Of a stretch of 22,518 bases of DNA, positions 14,727 through 22,362 are shown one piece after another. The notes under the pieces are model-generated. The model did no database searches. It saw only the letters and a program-made list of their open reading frames with translations, and was not told the origin of the DNA. Every line of letters begins with the position of its first letter. Position 1 is the first letter of the stretch. Source of the DNA: CAZCBJ01 sp964496705 (GTDB taxonomy: Bacteria > Chloroflexota > Anaerolineae > Anaerolineales > Anaerolineaceae); assembly GCA_964496705.1 (NCBI GenBank), contig CAZCBJ010000044.1, positions 1-22,518 of the forward strand, given 5' to 3'. The position numbers were made by a program, and so were the translations under genes.

Positions 14727-15902
14727 TTATTTATCCGGCGCTCCAGCGTTGATCCAGTTCTTCACCAGCGCCAGCTCTTCGGCGCTGAAGGTGACCGGAT
14801 GCTGGCTCTCCTGCAGCACAACCAACGGGCTGCTTGCCGCGTCGCCAGGCAGGATCGCTACACCCTGGTTGCCCCCGGCCATCGCATCTTCATAAGAATC
14901 CACCGAGTATCCCCCTGCCGCGCCGTGGCAGGCAGCACAGCGGTCTTTGAACAATTGGGCAATCTGCCCATCCCAGGTGAGTGCGCTGACCACCTCTGAT
15001 TGACCCTCCGCGACCGGCGCGGGGGTCAGGGTGGGGAGCGGCGTGGGAGCCGGTGTGGGCGTTTGAGGCAGAAATATCTCCTGTTTCTCCGTCAGCGGCG
15101 GGATGGTTTCGATAGCCGAATCCTCAACCGTCACGAACGCGACCACCCCAACCAGCGAAAGCGCCACAAACACCGCCGAAACCGGCACGAACACCTTCAT
15201 GCGCTTCTTCTTGACCTCGGGCGCCAGGGGCGGTTGTTGCTCGCCGCTCTCCATCTCCTCCAGTTCCAGGGCATGCTCTTCTTCCATCTCGTGATGTTTG
15301 AGCTTGCCGTTGATCATCGACAGATTTAGACCGCGCAGGTGAACATTGTAAAAATGCCAGACGATGATCGCCAGCGCCGCCAGGATGGCCTCGTAGCCGT
15401 GGATGGCTTTGGCTGCCGGGATGAACACCCCGGGCAGGATCTTGGCGGTGGCAATTGGATTCCACAACATGAAACCGGTGATGCCCATCACCGCCGTGCC
15501 CCAGATCATCGCCCAGTACTCGGCCTTTTCGGTGAAGTTGTAGCGTTTCATGCGCGGCGCCTGTTTGCGGATCCCCAGATTATAGAGGAACATTTGCAGC
15601 GCGTCCGTGGCATCCTTAACCTCGGGCAGCATGCTCCATCCGACCCGCCGGACATACATCAGGTAGAACAGATAGACAATGTGGTAAATGGTCTCCAGCA
15701 TCATCAGGGTGGCAGCGATGCGGTGGATGACGCGGATGGATTCGATCCCGCCGTACAGCGCCACCACCCACTGGGCAAACGAATTGAGCGGGAATTTCTG
15801 CGCCAGACCGGTGATCGCCAGCGTGCCAAAGGAGAGGATCAGCAGCAGGTGTTCGATGCGGCGAGCGATATCAAATCGGGTGTATGTTTTATGTGCGCTC
15901 AT
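14727..15902 (-). CDS. Membrane cytochrome b fused to a C-terminal cytochrome c domain
   Basis: A 391-residue fusion. Residues 10-190 form a four-helix cytochrome b of the formate-dehydrogenase-gamma / Ni-Fe-hydrogenase b type, with histidines H18, H60, H74, H168, H183 and H188 placed in or next to helices as candidate ligands of two b hemes. A charged cytoplasmic segment (KHHEMEEEHALELEEMESGE) leads to a fifth helix (236-257), a Pro/Thr linker (TPTPAPTPLPTLTPAP), and a cytochrome c domain with one heme site, C322-A-A-C-H326. No Met follows where the sixth ligand is usual; the corresponding place reads SQHPVTFS, so H368 or M341 may serve. It would move electrons between the quinone pool and the cell exterior. 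It starts three bases after the nine-heme gene, with AGGAGG inside that gene's end, so the two are one operon. Confidence 0.88.
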   Translation of the reverse strand: MSAHKTYTRFDIARRIEHLLLILSFGTLAITGLAQKFPLNSFAQWVVALYGGIESIRVIHRIAATLMMLETIYHIVYLFYLMYVRRVGWSMLPEVKDATDALQMFLYNLGIRKQAPRMKRYNFTEKAEYWAMIWGTAVMGITGFMLWNPIATAKILPGVFIPAAKAIHGYEAILAALAIIVWHFYNVHLRGLNLSMINGKLKHHEMEEEHALELEEMESGEQQPPLAPEVKKKRMKVFVPVSAVFVALSLVGVVAFVTVEDSAIETIPPLTEKQEIFLPQTPTPAPTPLPTLTPAPVAEGQSEVVSALTWDGQIAQLFKDRCAACHGAAGGYSVDSYEDAMAGGNQGVAILPGDAASSPLVVLQESQHPVTFSAEELALVKNWINAGAPDK

Positions 15903-15905
15903 CGC

Positions 15906-17210
15906 TCATTCCTCCTTCGCTTCGTCATCCGCTGGGGCTTCCGCTGCGGCTTCCGCCGGGGCTTCCGCTGCGGCTTCCGCCGGGGCTTCTATCGGAGTCT
16001 GTGTTGCGGCTTCCAGCGGAGCTTTCGCTGCGGTTTCCTCTTTACCAGCTCCAGGTTTTTGGCGCCGGAAGAAGCGGCGATAAGCGTCGCTGGCCACAAA
16101 AACCAGCATCCCGCCAATCACCGTTGGAATGAGTATTTGATAGATCAGGCTGACGTAATACACCAGCGGGGCATGCTTGGGGCTGGGGATGTAATGACTC
16201 AACCATGAGTCGGGGAAGTTGGAGCCGATATTCGGATGGCAGCGCTCGCAGGTCTTCTGGATGTTGGCTTTGACATGCAGTCCTTTTTGCGGATCGTCAA
16301 CGCTGTAAATGGCATGTATCCCATGGCAGTCGTAGCAAACCGGCTTGTTGGTCATCTCATCCGGCGACTGATGCTGGTACAGCGTGGTGGTGGTGCCGTG
16401 AAAATCGGCCACATAAGTGTTCAACACCGCCGTTGACAGGTCGTACTTCGCCATCACCGTTTCGTCGGTGTGGCAACTGGCGCACAAATTGATGGAGCTC
16501 AGCCGGAATTGCGCGGAGGTCGGGTCGCTGATTTTATGCACCCCGTGGCAATACGTGCAGGTGGGCACGTCCGGGTTGTTCTCAGCCAACACTGCGCTGC
16601 CGTGAACGCTGGCGGCATACTCATTAAAGATGCCGCTGTGACAACTGGCACAGGTACCCGGAATCTTCGCCCGTTCCGAAGCCAGCAGGTTGCCCTGGTC
16701 ATCCTTTACCTGCCCCTGGACGTGCGGGTTGTGGCAGTCGGCGCAGGTGGGGGCGTTCTTGTCGCCCGCCAGAAGCAGCTTGGTGTGCATGCTGTCCTGC
16801 ACTTCAGCGAACTGATTGGGATGGCAGGTCTTGCAACTTCCCTGATATTCCAGGGTGTAGTCGCGGGCAGTCTGCGCCGCCACAGCCGGATGGGGGTATG
16901 CAGTGATGTCGGTGTGGCAGATGATGCAACTTAACGCAGCGTGCGCCGAGCCGCCATAAACAGCCGGATCCACCGTGATGGACAACGCATCCCCGTTGGG
17001 TAAGGTCATCGTCCGGCCTGCTTCCGCGTGGCAGGCCAGGCAGGTTGCGTTGGATACCTGCCCCTCAGGCGCAACCGGCGGGAGCGCAGCCGGCTCGCCA
17101 GGGGCAGAGGCCTGCGCCGGGCGGCCCAGCAGCCCCAGGCCGATCAGCCCCAGCGCAGCCAGCGCCAACAGCCAGCCCAGGCGGGGTGAATAAGGAATTA
17201 TTCTGCTCAT
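15906..17210 (-). CDS. Nine-heme c-type cytochrome, membrane-anchored
   Basis: A 434-residue multiheme cytochrome. After a signal peptide (residues 10-35, ending AQASA) come nine CxxCH motifs in order: CLACH, CIICH, CKTCH, CADCH, CASCH, CTYCH, CASCH, CYDCH, CERCH, with extra histidines (GSAHA, SVHGS, DFHGT, HKIS) suited to be distal ligands. The layout recalls NapC/NrfH-like and cytochrome c3/DmsE-type electron carriers but with no catalytic CxxCK. One helix follows (SLIYQILIPTVIGGMLVFVA, about residues 350-372), then a basic stop-transfer RRFFRRQKP and an Ala/Pro/Glu tail made of APAEAAAE repeats. A likely role is carrying electrons outside the membrane from the downstream-encoded cytochrome b. 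GAGGAG lies five bases before the ATG. The final acceptor cannot be told. Confidence 0.9.
   Translation of the reverse strand: MSRIIPYSPRLGWLLALAALGLIGLGLLGRPAQASAPGEPAALPPVAPEGQVSNATCLACHAEAGRTMTLPNGDALSITVDPAVYGGSAHAALSCIICHTDITAYPHPAVAAQTARDYTLEYQGSCKTCHPNQFAEVQDSMHTKLLLAGDKNAPTCADCHNPHVQGQVKDDQGNLLASERAKIPGTCASCHSGIFNEYAASVHGSAVLAENNPDVPTCTYCHGVHKISDPTSAQFRLSSINLCASCHTDETVMAKYDLSTAVLNTYVADFHGTTTTLYQHQSPDEMTNKPVCYDCHGIHAIYSVDDPQKGLHVKANIQKTCERCHPNIGSNFPDSWLSHYIPSPKHAPLVYYVSLIYQILIPTVIGGMLVFVASDAYRRFFRRQKPGAGKEETAAKAPLEAATQTPIEAPAEAAAEAPAEAAAEAPADDEAKEE
15937..15984. repeat. Tandem 24-bp repeat inside the multiheme cytochrome gene
   Basis: Two identical 24-base units (15937-15960 and 15961-15984), each made of two similar 12-base halves starting GCTTCCGC. 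They encode APAEAAAE repeats in the cytoplasmic tail and continue as decayed copies to about 16035. This is a likely site of length variation. Confidence 0.75.
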
Positions 17211-17255
17211 ACGAACTCCTCATCAGGGGAATGTACCAACAAGCTGAACATGTGA

Positions 17256-17261
17256 ATTATA
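17256..17261 (-). promoter_or_regulatory. -10 box of the cytochrome operon
   Basis: Perfect TATAAT on the minus strand (context GCGATATAATTCAC), about 45 bases before the ATG at 17210. The region 17-18 bases upstream is the T-tract of the neighbouring terminator (TTTTTA), so the -35 is weak and an activator may be needed. Confidence 0.5.
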
Positions 17262-17280
17262 TCGCAATCCTGCGCCGATA

Positions 17281-17311
17281 AAAAAGACCCGCCGGTGTGA
17301 ACCGGCGGGTC
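17281..17311 (-). terminator. Rho-independent terminator of the nucleotidase gene
   Basis: Perfect 11-base arms GACCCGCCGGT (17286-17296) and ACCGGCGGGTC (17301-17311) with a four-base loop; on the minus strand the hairpin is followed by TTTTTATC. It lies 45 bases after the nucleotidase stop. Confidence 0.9.
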
Positions 17312-17355
17312 ACGGTTTGGGTGATGATGATACGGATTGCTCCGTCAGCGGTCGG

Positions 17356-20300
17356 TCAGTTGCCGAACCAGTTGTTGCTCAGCATCCAGCGCGCATCCGT
17401 CAGAAGCATATCCGCTGCGTCAGCGGTGATCATCTTGCCCCGCTGCGCCTTGACCAGGGTGATGAAGGCGGTGAGTTTCAATGCGGCGGTCTTGGTGCTC
17501 TTGGTCTTGTAGATGGTTTCCAACAACGACTTCAACGCACTGTAAACGCCCGCGCTCTTGATCTTCCCTTCGCTATAGTAGCGATCCACGTCGTTCATCA
17601 GGCTGGTCGTGGTTGCGCCCACCTTGAAGGTCACCGACTTGGTGGACACATTGCCGGCCTTATCGGTGGCGGTCACCACCAGGGTGTGATTGCCGGCCAT
17701 GTAGTTGTAGAGGTTGATGCTCTGACCGTTGTTCACACTAACATTGTCCAGCTTGGCCGTCACGCTCAACACGCCCGCCGGGGTATCCGTGGCGCCGAAA
17801 TTCAACACCAGCGGATCGCTGTGCAGGTAGGTGCTGGCGGTCGGCGCGGTGATGGTGATGACCGGTCCTGCGGTATCGGTGATGAAGTTCAGACGCCCTT
17901 CGATCGCCGGCGACACCGTCCCCTTGAAGGTCAGGTAATCAATCACCGCATCGCGCACGTAGAACTGGGTATCGGCAACGATCTTGTTCAACGGCCACAG
18001 CGTCACACCGCTGTTGTTGAAGTTGCACGAGCCAGCCGCCAGGTAGTTCACCGTCGAAACGCGGTAGTAGGTGCTGGCATCGCTGAAGTTCACCTCACGC
18101 GTCTCGTCGCCGTCCTTGAATTTCAGCGAAACCACATAGCTCTTCGCCGGATCGTAGGCCGCCGGGTAGAGATCGTTGTAGGTGATCTGACCGCCGGCGT
18201 TGATGTCGAGCATGCAGGTGGTGTAGTAGGAGTAACCGCCGTAGCCGGCAACATACTTGTAGTAGTAGTAGTTGCGGTAGGCGCGCTCCAACACCGCCTT
18301 CAACTGCGGCCCGTTCATCTCCATCACCACCAGCGAGTTCTCGTAGGGCATCAGGGTGAACATGTCCGAGACCTTGAGCGATACCGGATACGGGCCGGTG
18401 GTCGCCACCGCCCGGTTGCTCATCGCCCCCGACAGGTGGAAGTCCACCGGGATGCTGTTCTTGGTCTCCAGCTCATACACCGCCGCGTCAGCCTGCAGGT
18501 TGGCGCCGTTGGTCTCCTGCGTGTAAGCCTGCAATGCATCAATCGCGACCGTCGTCTGCCCGACCACCGTGTTGTTATAGGTGTTGAACATCGCGATGTA
18601 GGGATCGAGCATAGTCTTGATGGTGGTATCTTCGGCCACACCGCTGCCCACCGAGATGTACTGCCCGGCGCGCGAGACCACCTCATAACCGCCGCCCGGT
18701 TTGGCCATCAAGCCGATGAAGATCTCGCCCAGGGTATTGTTATACCGGTGGGCGTGGTTGATGATCACCGGAACACCGTCCGGATCCACCACAAAGGTGG
18801 GCAGGTACTTGTAGTTGCCGAAGCCAGAGGCGGGGTTGGTGTGGCTGTGCCCGCCGATGATCGCATCCAGCCCGGTGACCGTGGCAGCCATGTTGGTGTC
18901 CACATTGGCGTCCACCTCGACCGATTTGGGATCTTCGGTGAAGCCGATGTGGGTCAGCGCAATGACCACGTCGTTGGTGCCGCGCAGCGCATCCGACAAC
19001 TCCTGCGCTTTGGACAGCGGATTGGTGAAGGTCAGGCCGGGGATGTTGCTGGGCAGCTCGTAGTTGGGGATGCGGTGGTTGCCGATGCCCAGAATGGCCA
19101 CCTTGATGCCGCCCACCGTCTTCTCCACATAATCCTTGACATTGGCAGCAGCCAGCCCGTAGGAGCCGTCGTCTTTCACATTCGCCTGCAGCAACGGGAA
19201 GGTTGCCTGCTCCAGGACAGTCGTGAACACCTTGTTGCCGAAGTTGTACTCGTGGTTGCCCAGGGTCATGGCGTCATAGTTCATCGCGTTCATGACCTTG
19301 ATCAGCGGGGCAATCTTCATCGCCGAGTCGGTGATGGGCGTGCCATCTGCAGCGAACCCTTGCGGCGCGGTCTTGAAGTAGAACGAGAAACCATCGCCCT
19401 GGATGTTGTCGCCCGAGTTGAGCAGCAGCGTGCGATCGGGGTTGTAGGCGCGCTCCTCTTTGATGATCGTGGCCAACTGGGTGTAGCCGACAAAGCTGCC
19501 CTTGTACAGGTTGCCGTGCATGTCGTTGTGGTGCAGGATGGTCAGCGGGATGATCGGATCGATGCCAGGATCATAGGTGTCGTCACCCAGGCGGGTGATG
19601 CGCCCATCCCGCGCGCCGTTGTAGGGAGCCCCGGCGGTGTAATTGGCGGTGACCCAGGCGTTGACCTGGTCGAGCATGTCGCCCCAGTAGGTGATGTTTT
19701 TCATGTACTTGAAGGCGTAGAAGTTGTCCTGTCCGGCCGGCGCCAGAAATTCGTTGGTGCCCACCCGATAGGTCTTCTCCAAATCCAGCGGTTGACAAAC
19801 ACCGCTGACCTTGTCGATTACACAGGGATCGATCGCACCCCACGACCAAGAGCGGAAAGTCGTCGGCGTGGGCCAGACCCGATAGTTATAGAATGAGTAG
19901 CGAACACCAGCCGGCTGGATGGCGCCTTTGGACAAGGATGCCGCCTGGTTGAGCAGCTCCAGGATCTGCGCCCCGGTCATTTCGCCCACCACGGTCTGAT
20001 TGCCGAAAGGCAGGATGTTATACATCATCCCGTAGGTCAGCTTGCAGGGGTAAACCGCGCAGGCGATGTCCGCGCGCAAACCACCCGAGTTGTTGAACAC
20101 CATGTCCACATCATTTTCCGGGAAGGCATCCGCGTTGAGCTGATTGTAGATGGCGTCGTTGACAAAGTAGCCCATCAGTGAATCGCCGTCGTAATTGCGC
20201 GCGATGGGCACGTTGGTCCAGCCGATTTCCTGATTGATCAGCGCCTGGTATGCCGGATCACTATTGTAGGATGTGATCAGCGCATCGACGGCGGCATCCA

Positions 20301-21294
20301 CCGGATCAGCCGCGCCGGTGGGAACAAGCGTGAAGCTCCAATTGACTGAAATAGCTCCAGTCGGCTGCACGGTGATGTTTGCGCGGCCAACTCTGCGTCC
20401 ATTGTTCGCAGCCTGCACGATTGCAGTTGAACCTTCCATTGTTGCACTAGCAAGACTCGTGTGGCTATGGCCGCCGATGATCAAATTGGCAGGTTTTCCT
20501 GCGGTGTTGAGCTTTTTTGCCAGGGATTGATCGCCGTAGATGGGAATGCCGTAGCCGTAACCACCGTCGCCGAAACCCAGGTGGCTGAGGATGACGATCA
20601 CATCCGCCGCAGCTTTGACCGTGTCGTAGTAACGCAGGACCGACTCATACGGGTCCTTGAAGCACAACCCCTCGGTGGCAGCCGGGATGGTGATGATCGG
20701 TGTCTCCGTGCTGGTCACACCGATGAAGCCCACAGTGACCGTATTGGGCGCCGTGCCAATGGTCTTGATCTCATAAGGCGCATCCACAAAGGATGGTTTC
20801 TCCCATCCAGCCGTGGCGCAGTTGCCGGTGTTGTTGACTACGATGTTGGCAGAGACATAGGGGTAGGTGGCTTCACCGACACGAGCAGCCAGCACATCCT
20901 TGCCCCAGTCAAATTCGTGGTTGCCGAAGGTGGCCACATTGTAGCCAATCGCATTGAAGGTGGCAATGGTCGGCACACCTTTCTGGATGTTCGAAAGCAG
21001 GCTGCCCTGCATCTCGTCGCCCGCGTCCACCACCAGCACCTTGTCCGCGCCAACCGCTGTGCGCACATTGTTGATCACCTGTGCCATGCGCGCCGCGCCG
21101 GGGTTGCTGCTGCTGCCGCCCGACCTCCACTCCAGTTGCCCGTGGAAGTCGTTGGTGTGCAGGATGGTGAAGGTGACCGGCACAGCCGGCAGCGCGCTGG
21201 CTGGCTGACTGGTGGCCGGGCTGAAGAACAGCGAAAACACAATGACAAGCGCAGTGAACAGCGTCATTGCTTGCCGGAAATATCTTGAAATCAT
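17356..21294 (-). CDS. Secreted two-module nucleotidase (UshA-like plus CpdB-like) with Ig-like and FIMAH-like C-terminal domains
   Basis: A 1312-residue exported enzyme. Residues 1-34 are a signal peptide. Module 1 (about 38-565) is a 5'-nucleotidase: D49-F-H51, D90-A-G-D93, G-N125-H-E-F-D129, GGHSHT, then a nucleotidase C domain with NNSGGLRADI and ILPFGNQTV. Module 2 (about 583-1135) repeats the fold: HND591MH593, NSGDNIQG, GN680HEYN684, THIGF and GGHSHT. Its N684 replaces the catalytic-dyad Asp of UshA; Asn there is what I recall for 2',3'-cyclic-nucleotide 2'-phosphodiesterases such as CpdB. An Ig-like domain (about 1141-1225, VITITAPT, LVVTATDKAGNVS) and a helical FIMAH-like domain (about 1228-1312) follow, probably for surface attachment. 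Together they would turn extracellular nucleotides and RNA-derived cyclic nucleotides into nucleosides and phosphate. B. subtilis YfkN has a similar pair. GGAGGGAAT precedes the ATG. Confidence 0.92.
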   Translation of the reverse strand: MISRYFRQAMTLFTALVIVFSLFFSPATSQPASALPAVPVTFTILHTNDFHGQLEWRSGGSSSNPGAARMAQVINNVRTAVGADKVLVVDAGDEMQGSLLSNIQKGVPTIATFNAIGYNVATFGNHEFDWGKDVLAARVGEATYPYVSANIVVNNTGNCATAGWEKPSFVDAPYEIKTIGTAPNTVTVGFIGVTSTETPIITIPAATEGLCFKDPYESVLRYYDTVKAAADVIVILSHLGFGDGGYGYGIPIYGDQSLAKKLNTAGKPANLIIGGHSHTSLASATMEGSTAIVQAANNGRRVGRANITVQPTGAISVNWSFTLVPTGAADPVDAAVDALITSYNSDPAYQALINQEIGWTNVPIARNYDGDSLMGYFVNDAIYNQLNADAFPENDVDMVFNNSGGLRADIACAVYPCKLTYGMMYNILPFGNQTVVGEMTGAQILELLNQAASLSKGAIQPAGVRYSFYNYRVWPTPTTFRSWSWGAIDPCVIDKVSGVCQPLDLEKTYRVGTNEFLAPAGQDNFYAFKYMKNITYWGDMLDQVNAWVTANYTAGAPYNGARDGRITRLGDDTYDPGIDPIIPLTILHHNDMHGNLYKGSFVGYTQLATIIKEERAYNPDRTLLLNSGDNIQGDGFSFYFKTAPQGFAADGTPITDSAMKIAPLIKVMNAMNYDAMTLGNHEYNFGNKVFTTVLEQATFPLLQANVKDDGSYGLAAANVKDYVEKTVGGIKVAILGIGNHRIPNYELPSNIPGLTFTNPLSKAQELSDALRGTNDVVIALTHIGFTEDPKSVEVDANVDTNMAATVTGLDAIIGGHSHTNPASGFGNYKYLPTFVVDPDGVPVIINHAHRYNNTLGEIFIGLMAKPGGGYEVVSRAGQYISVGSGVAEDTTIKTMLDPYIAMFNTYNNTVVGQTTVAIDALQAYTQETNGANLQADAAVYELETKNSIPVDFHLSGAMSNRAVATTGPYPVSLKVSDMFTLMPYENSLVVMEMNGPQLKAVLERAYRNYYYYKYVAGYGGYSYYTTCMLDINAGGQITYNDLYPAAYDPAKSYVVSLKFKDGDETREVNFSDASTYYRVSTVNYLAAGSCNFNNSGVTLWPLNKIVADTQFYVRDAVIDYLTFKGTVSPAIEGRLNFITDTAGPVITITAPTASTYLHSDPLVLNFGATDTPAGVLSVTAKLDNVSVNNGQSINLYNYMAGNHTLVVTATDKAGNVSTKSVTFKVGATTTSLMNDVDRYYSEGKIKSAGVYSALKSLLETIYKTKSTKTAALKLTAFITLVKAQRGKMITADAADMLLTDARWMLSNNWFGN

Positions 21295-21376
21295 ATTCCC
21301 TCCGAACTTGATATATTTTTTGATTTTGTGAAAATTGATTTGGAATGGAAAAACGTACGGTGCTTCCAGGTTGAAC

Positions 21377-21460
21377 TCAGTTTCTGAATTTTTGGACCTC
21401 CTCTCCCGAAGGTTTGTCCTCCCGTAACCATTTCTGATTGATTTGTGTTGACAATTTCAT
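21377..21460 (-). CDS. Possible 27-residue leader peptide in the nucleotidase 5' leader
   Basis: An ATG 17-20 bases after the predicted transcription start opens a 27-codon frame (MKLSTQINQKWLREDKPSGE, then EVQKFRN). The upstream sequence AAGGTGGG is a modest ribosome site, and the composition (Lys, Glu, Gln) is plausible for protein. It ends 83 bases before the nucleotidase ATG. It could equally be chance, or the remnant of a gene; no family is recognised. Confidence 0.2.
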   Translation of the reverse strand: MKLSTQINQKWLREDKPSGEEVQKFRN

Positions 21461-21465
21461 CCCAC

Positions 21466-21513
21466 CTTACAAATCTGTAAGTATTATACTGCGATGAATG
21501 CCGTTTGAGTCAA
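21466..21513 (-). promoter_or_regulatory. Promoter of the nucleotidase gene with operator-like inverted repeat
   Basis: On the minus strand TTGACT (21508-21513), a 19-base spacer and TATAAT (21483-21488) form a promoter. CTTACA-GATT-TGTAAG (21466-21481), a perfect six-base dyad, lies directly downstream of the -10 box, over the expected transcription start, where a repressor could block initiation. The leader would be about 180 bases and contains GGGAGGAC and GGAGGTCC segments but no riboswitch I recognise. Confidence 0.5.
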
Positions 21514-21552
21514 CCCAATTCTTAAAATTTGCGAAAATCCGTCGAAGAGGCG

Positions 21553-21594
21553 GTTGTCGGTGATCGGTTGTCAGTTGTCAGTTGTCGGTTGTCG
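21553..21594. repeat. Heptamer tandem repeat GTTGTC(G/A)
   Basis: Six consecutive seven-base units: GTTGTCG, GTGATCG, GTTGTCA, GTTGTCA, GTTGTCG, GTTGTCG. It lies between the nucleotidase promoter and the terminator of the DUF4013 gene and does not encode a visible gene. Such GTTGTC-type arrays are, from memory, scattered between genes in some Chloroflexota and cyanobacteria. Confidence 0.7.
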
Positions 21595-21618
21595 GTCCTT
21601 GGTAAGCAGGTTCAATAC

Positions 21619-21646
21619 AAAAAAGGCTGGCGCGAGGCCAGCCTTT
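21619..21646 (-). terminator. Rho-independent terminator of the DUF4013 gene
   Basis: On the minus strand arms AAAGGCTGGC and GCCAGCCTTT enclose a five-base loop and run into a stretch of six T (A run at 21619-21624), 20 bases after the stop codon. Confidence 0.85.
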
Positions 21647-21666
21647 CCGGAAATCCACTGCGAAAA

Positions 21667-22362
21667 TCAAGCCGGTTGACGGGCTCCAACCCGACCAAAC
21701 AGGTGACAAAAGATCGTGCCCAGCCACACGCTGCCCAGCATACTGACCGCCGCTGAGAAAATCCAGCCGATACAGGGGATCAGCGCGCCCAGACCAGAGA
21801 CCAGCCCGATCAACATCCCGCCGAACAGACCCGCCAGGATGTTCACCAACCAGGCGGTGAAGTAATCCCCGGCATTCGAGAACGCCAGCCGGAAAATCTC
21901 TGCGATTTGAAAACAGGCGCCCAATGTGCCGGTGCGCGCGAAATGCACCTGGATGGCCGGGAAAAGCAGCGAGAACAGGATGATGTAGATGACCCACAGC
22001 GCGAAGAGCGCCAGATAGATCCCCGCGCTGATCACGCCCAGGATGGTCTGCACATCCTGGTTGCCAACCAACAGCGGGATGATGACCAGCGCCAGCGGCA
22101 GGATGAACAGCAGCATCCCCGGCAGCATGTACACGAAGCCGGCGAACGCGATGATCAGGCCGTCCACAAACTTTTTTCCCAGGTCATCCCAGTCCGGCAG
22201 CGGGAGCGCGCGCCCCTCGCTCACACGGCGGATGATTTCCACCATGTAGCCCGTCCAGGCAAAATTCAAGATCGGCACCAGGGCGATCAGCACGCCGAGA
22301 CCCAGCTTTTTGAGCCAATCCTGGTCCTCAAACGCAAACGTGAATGATTTTCCAACGTCCAT
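21667..22362 (-). CDS. DUF4013 family membrane protein
   Basis: A 231-residue polytopic membrane protein. The N-terminal MDVGKSFTFAFEDQDWLKKL and the conserved loop SEGRALPLPDWDDLGKKFVDGL (with LPDW) are what I recall of the DUF4013 family. About five hydrophobic segments follow (around residues 21-40, 66-98, 108-143, 163-190, 193-220), the last ending in SVWLGTIFCHLFGRVG. Length is normal and no catalytic residue is obvious. GGAGGTTCGC directly precedes the ATG. The gene stands alone between a possible promoter on its right and its own terminator. The role is unknown. Confidence 0.8.
   Translation of the reverse strand: MDVGKSFTFAFEDQDWLKKLGLGVLIALVPILNFAWTGYMVEIIRRVSEGRALPLPDWDDLGKKFVDGLIIAFAGFVYMLPGMLLFILPLALVIIPLLVGNQDVQTILGVISAGIYLALFALWVIYIILFSLLFPAIQVHFARTGTLGACFQIAEIFRLAFSNAGDYFTAWLVNILAGLFGGMLIGLVSGLGALIPCIGWIFSAAVSMLGSVWLGTIFCHLFGRVGARQPA

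Noticed and set aside
15339..16208. A 289-codon + strand frame with repeated GFRCGFRRGF
   Set aside because: The repeat is the complement of the Ala/Pro/Glu tail repeat of the multiheme cytochrome; antisense shadow.
17317..19896. An 859-codon open frame on the + strand opposite the nucleotidase
   Set aside because: It is antisense to a gene with two intact metallophosphoesterase modules; its His/Val/Gly/Arg-rich product (HQAGRGCAHLEGHRLGG) is typical of the mirror of GC-rich codons, and it has no domain.
20461..21288. A 275-codon + strand frame opposite the nucleotidase N-terminus
   Set aside because: Antisense shadow of conserved metallophosphoesterase sequence.
21301..21460. A riboswitch in the nucleotidase leader
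   Set aside because: GGGAGGAC and GGAGGTCC segments are present but I could not fit them to any riboswitch core I know.
21553..21594. A CRISPR array
   Set aside because: Units are seven bases long and contiguous with no spacers.
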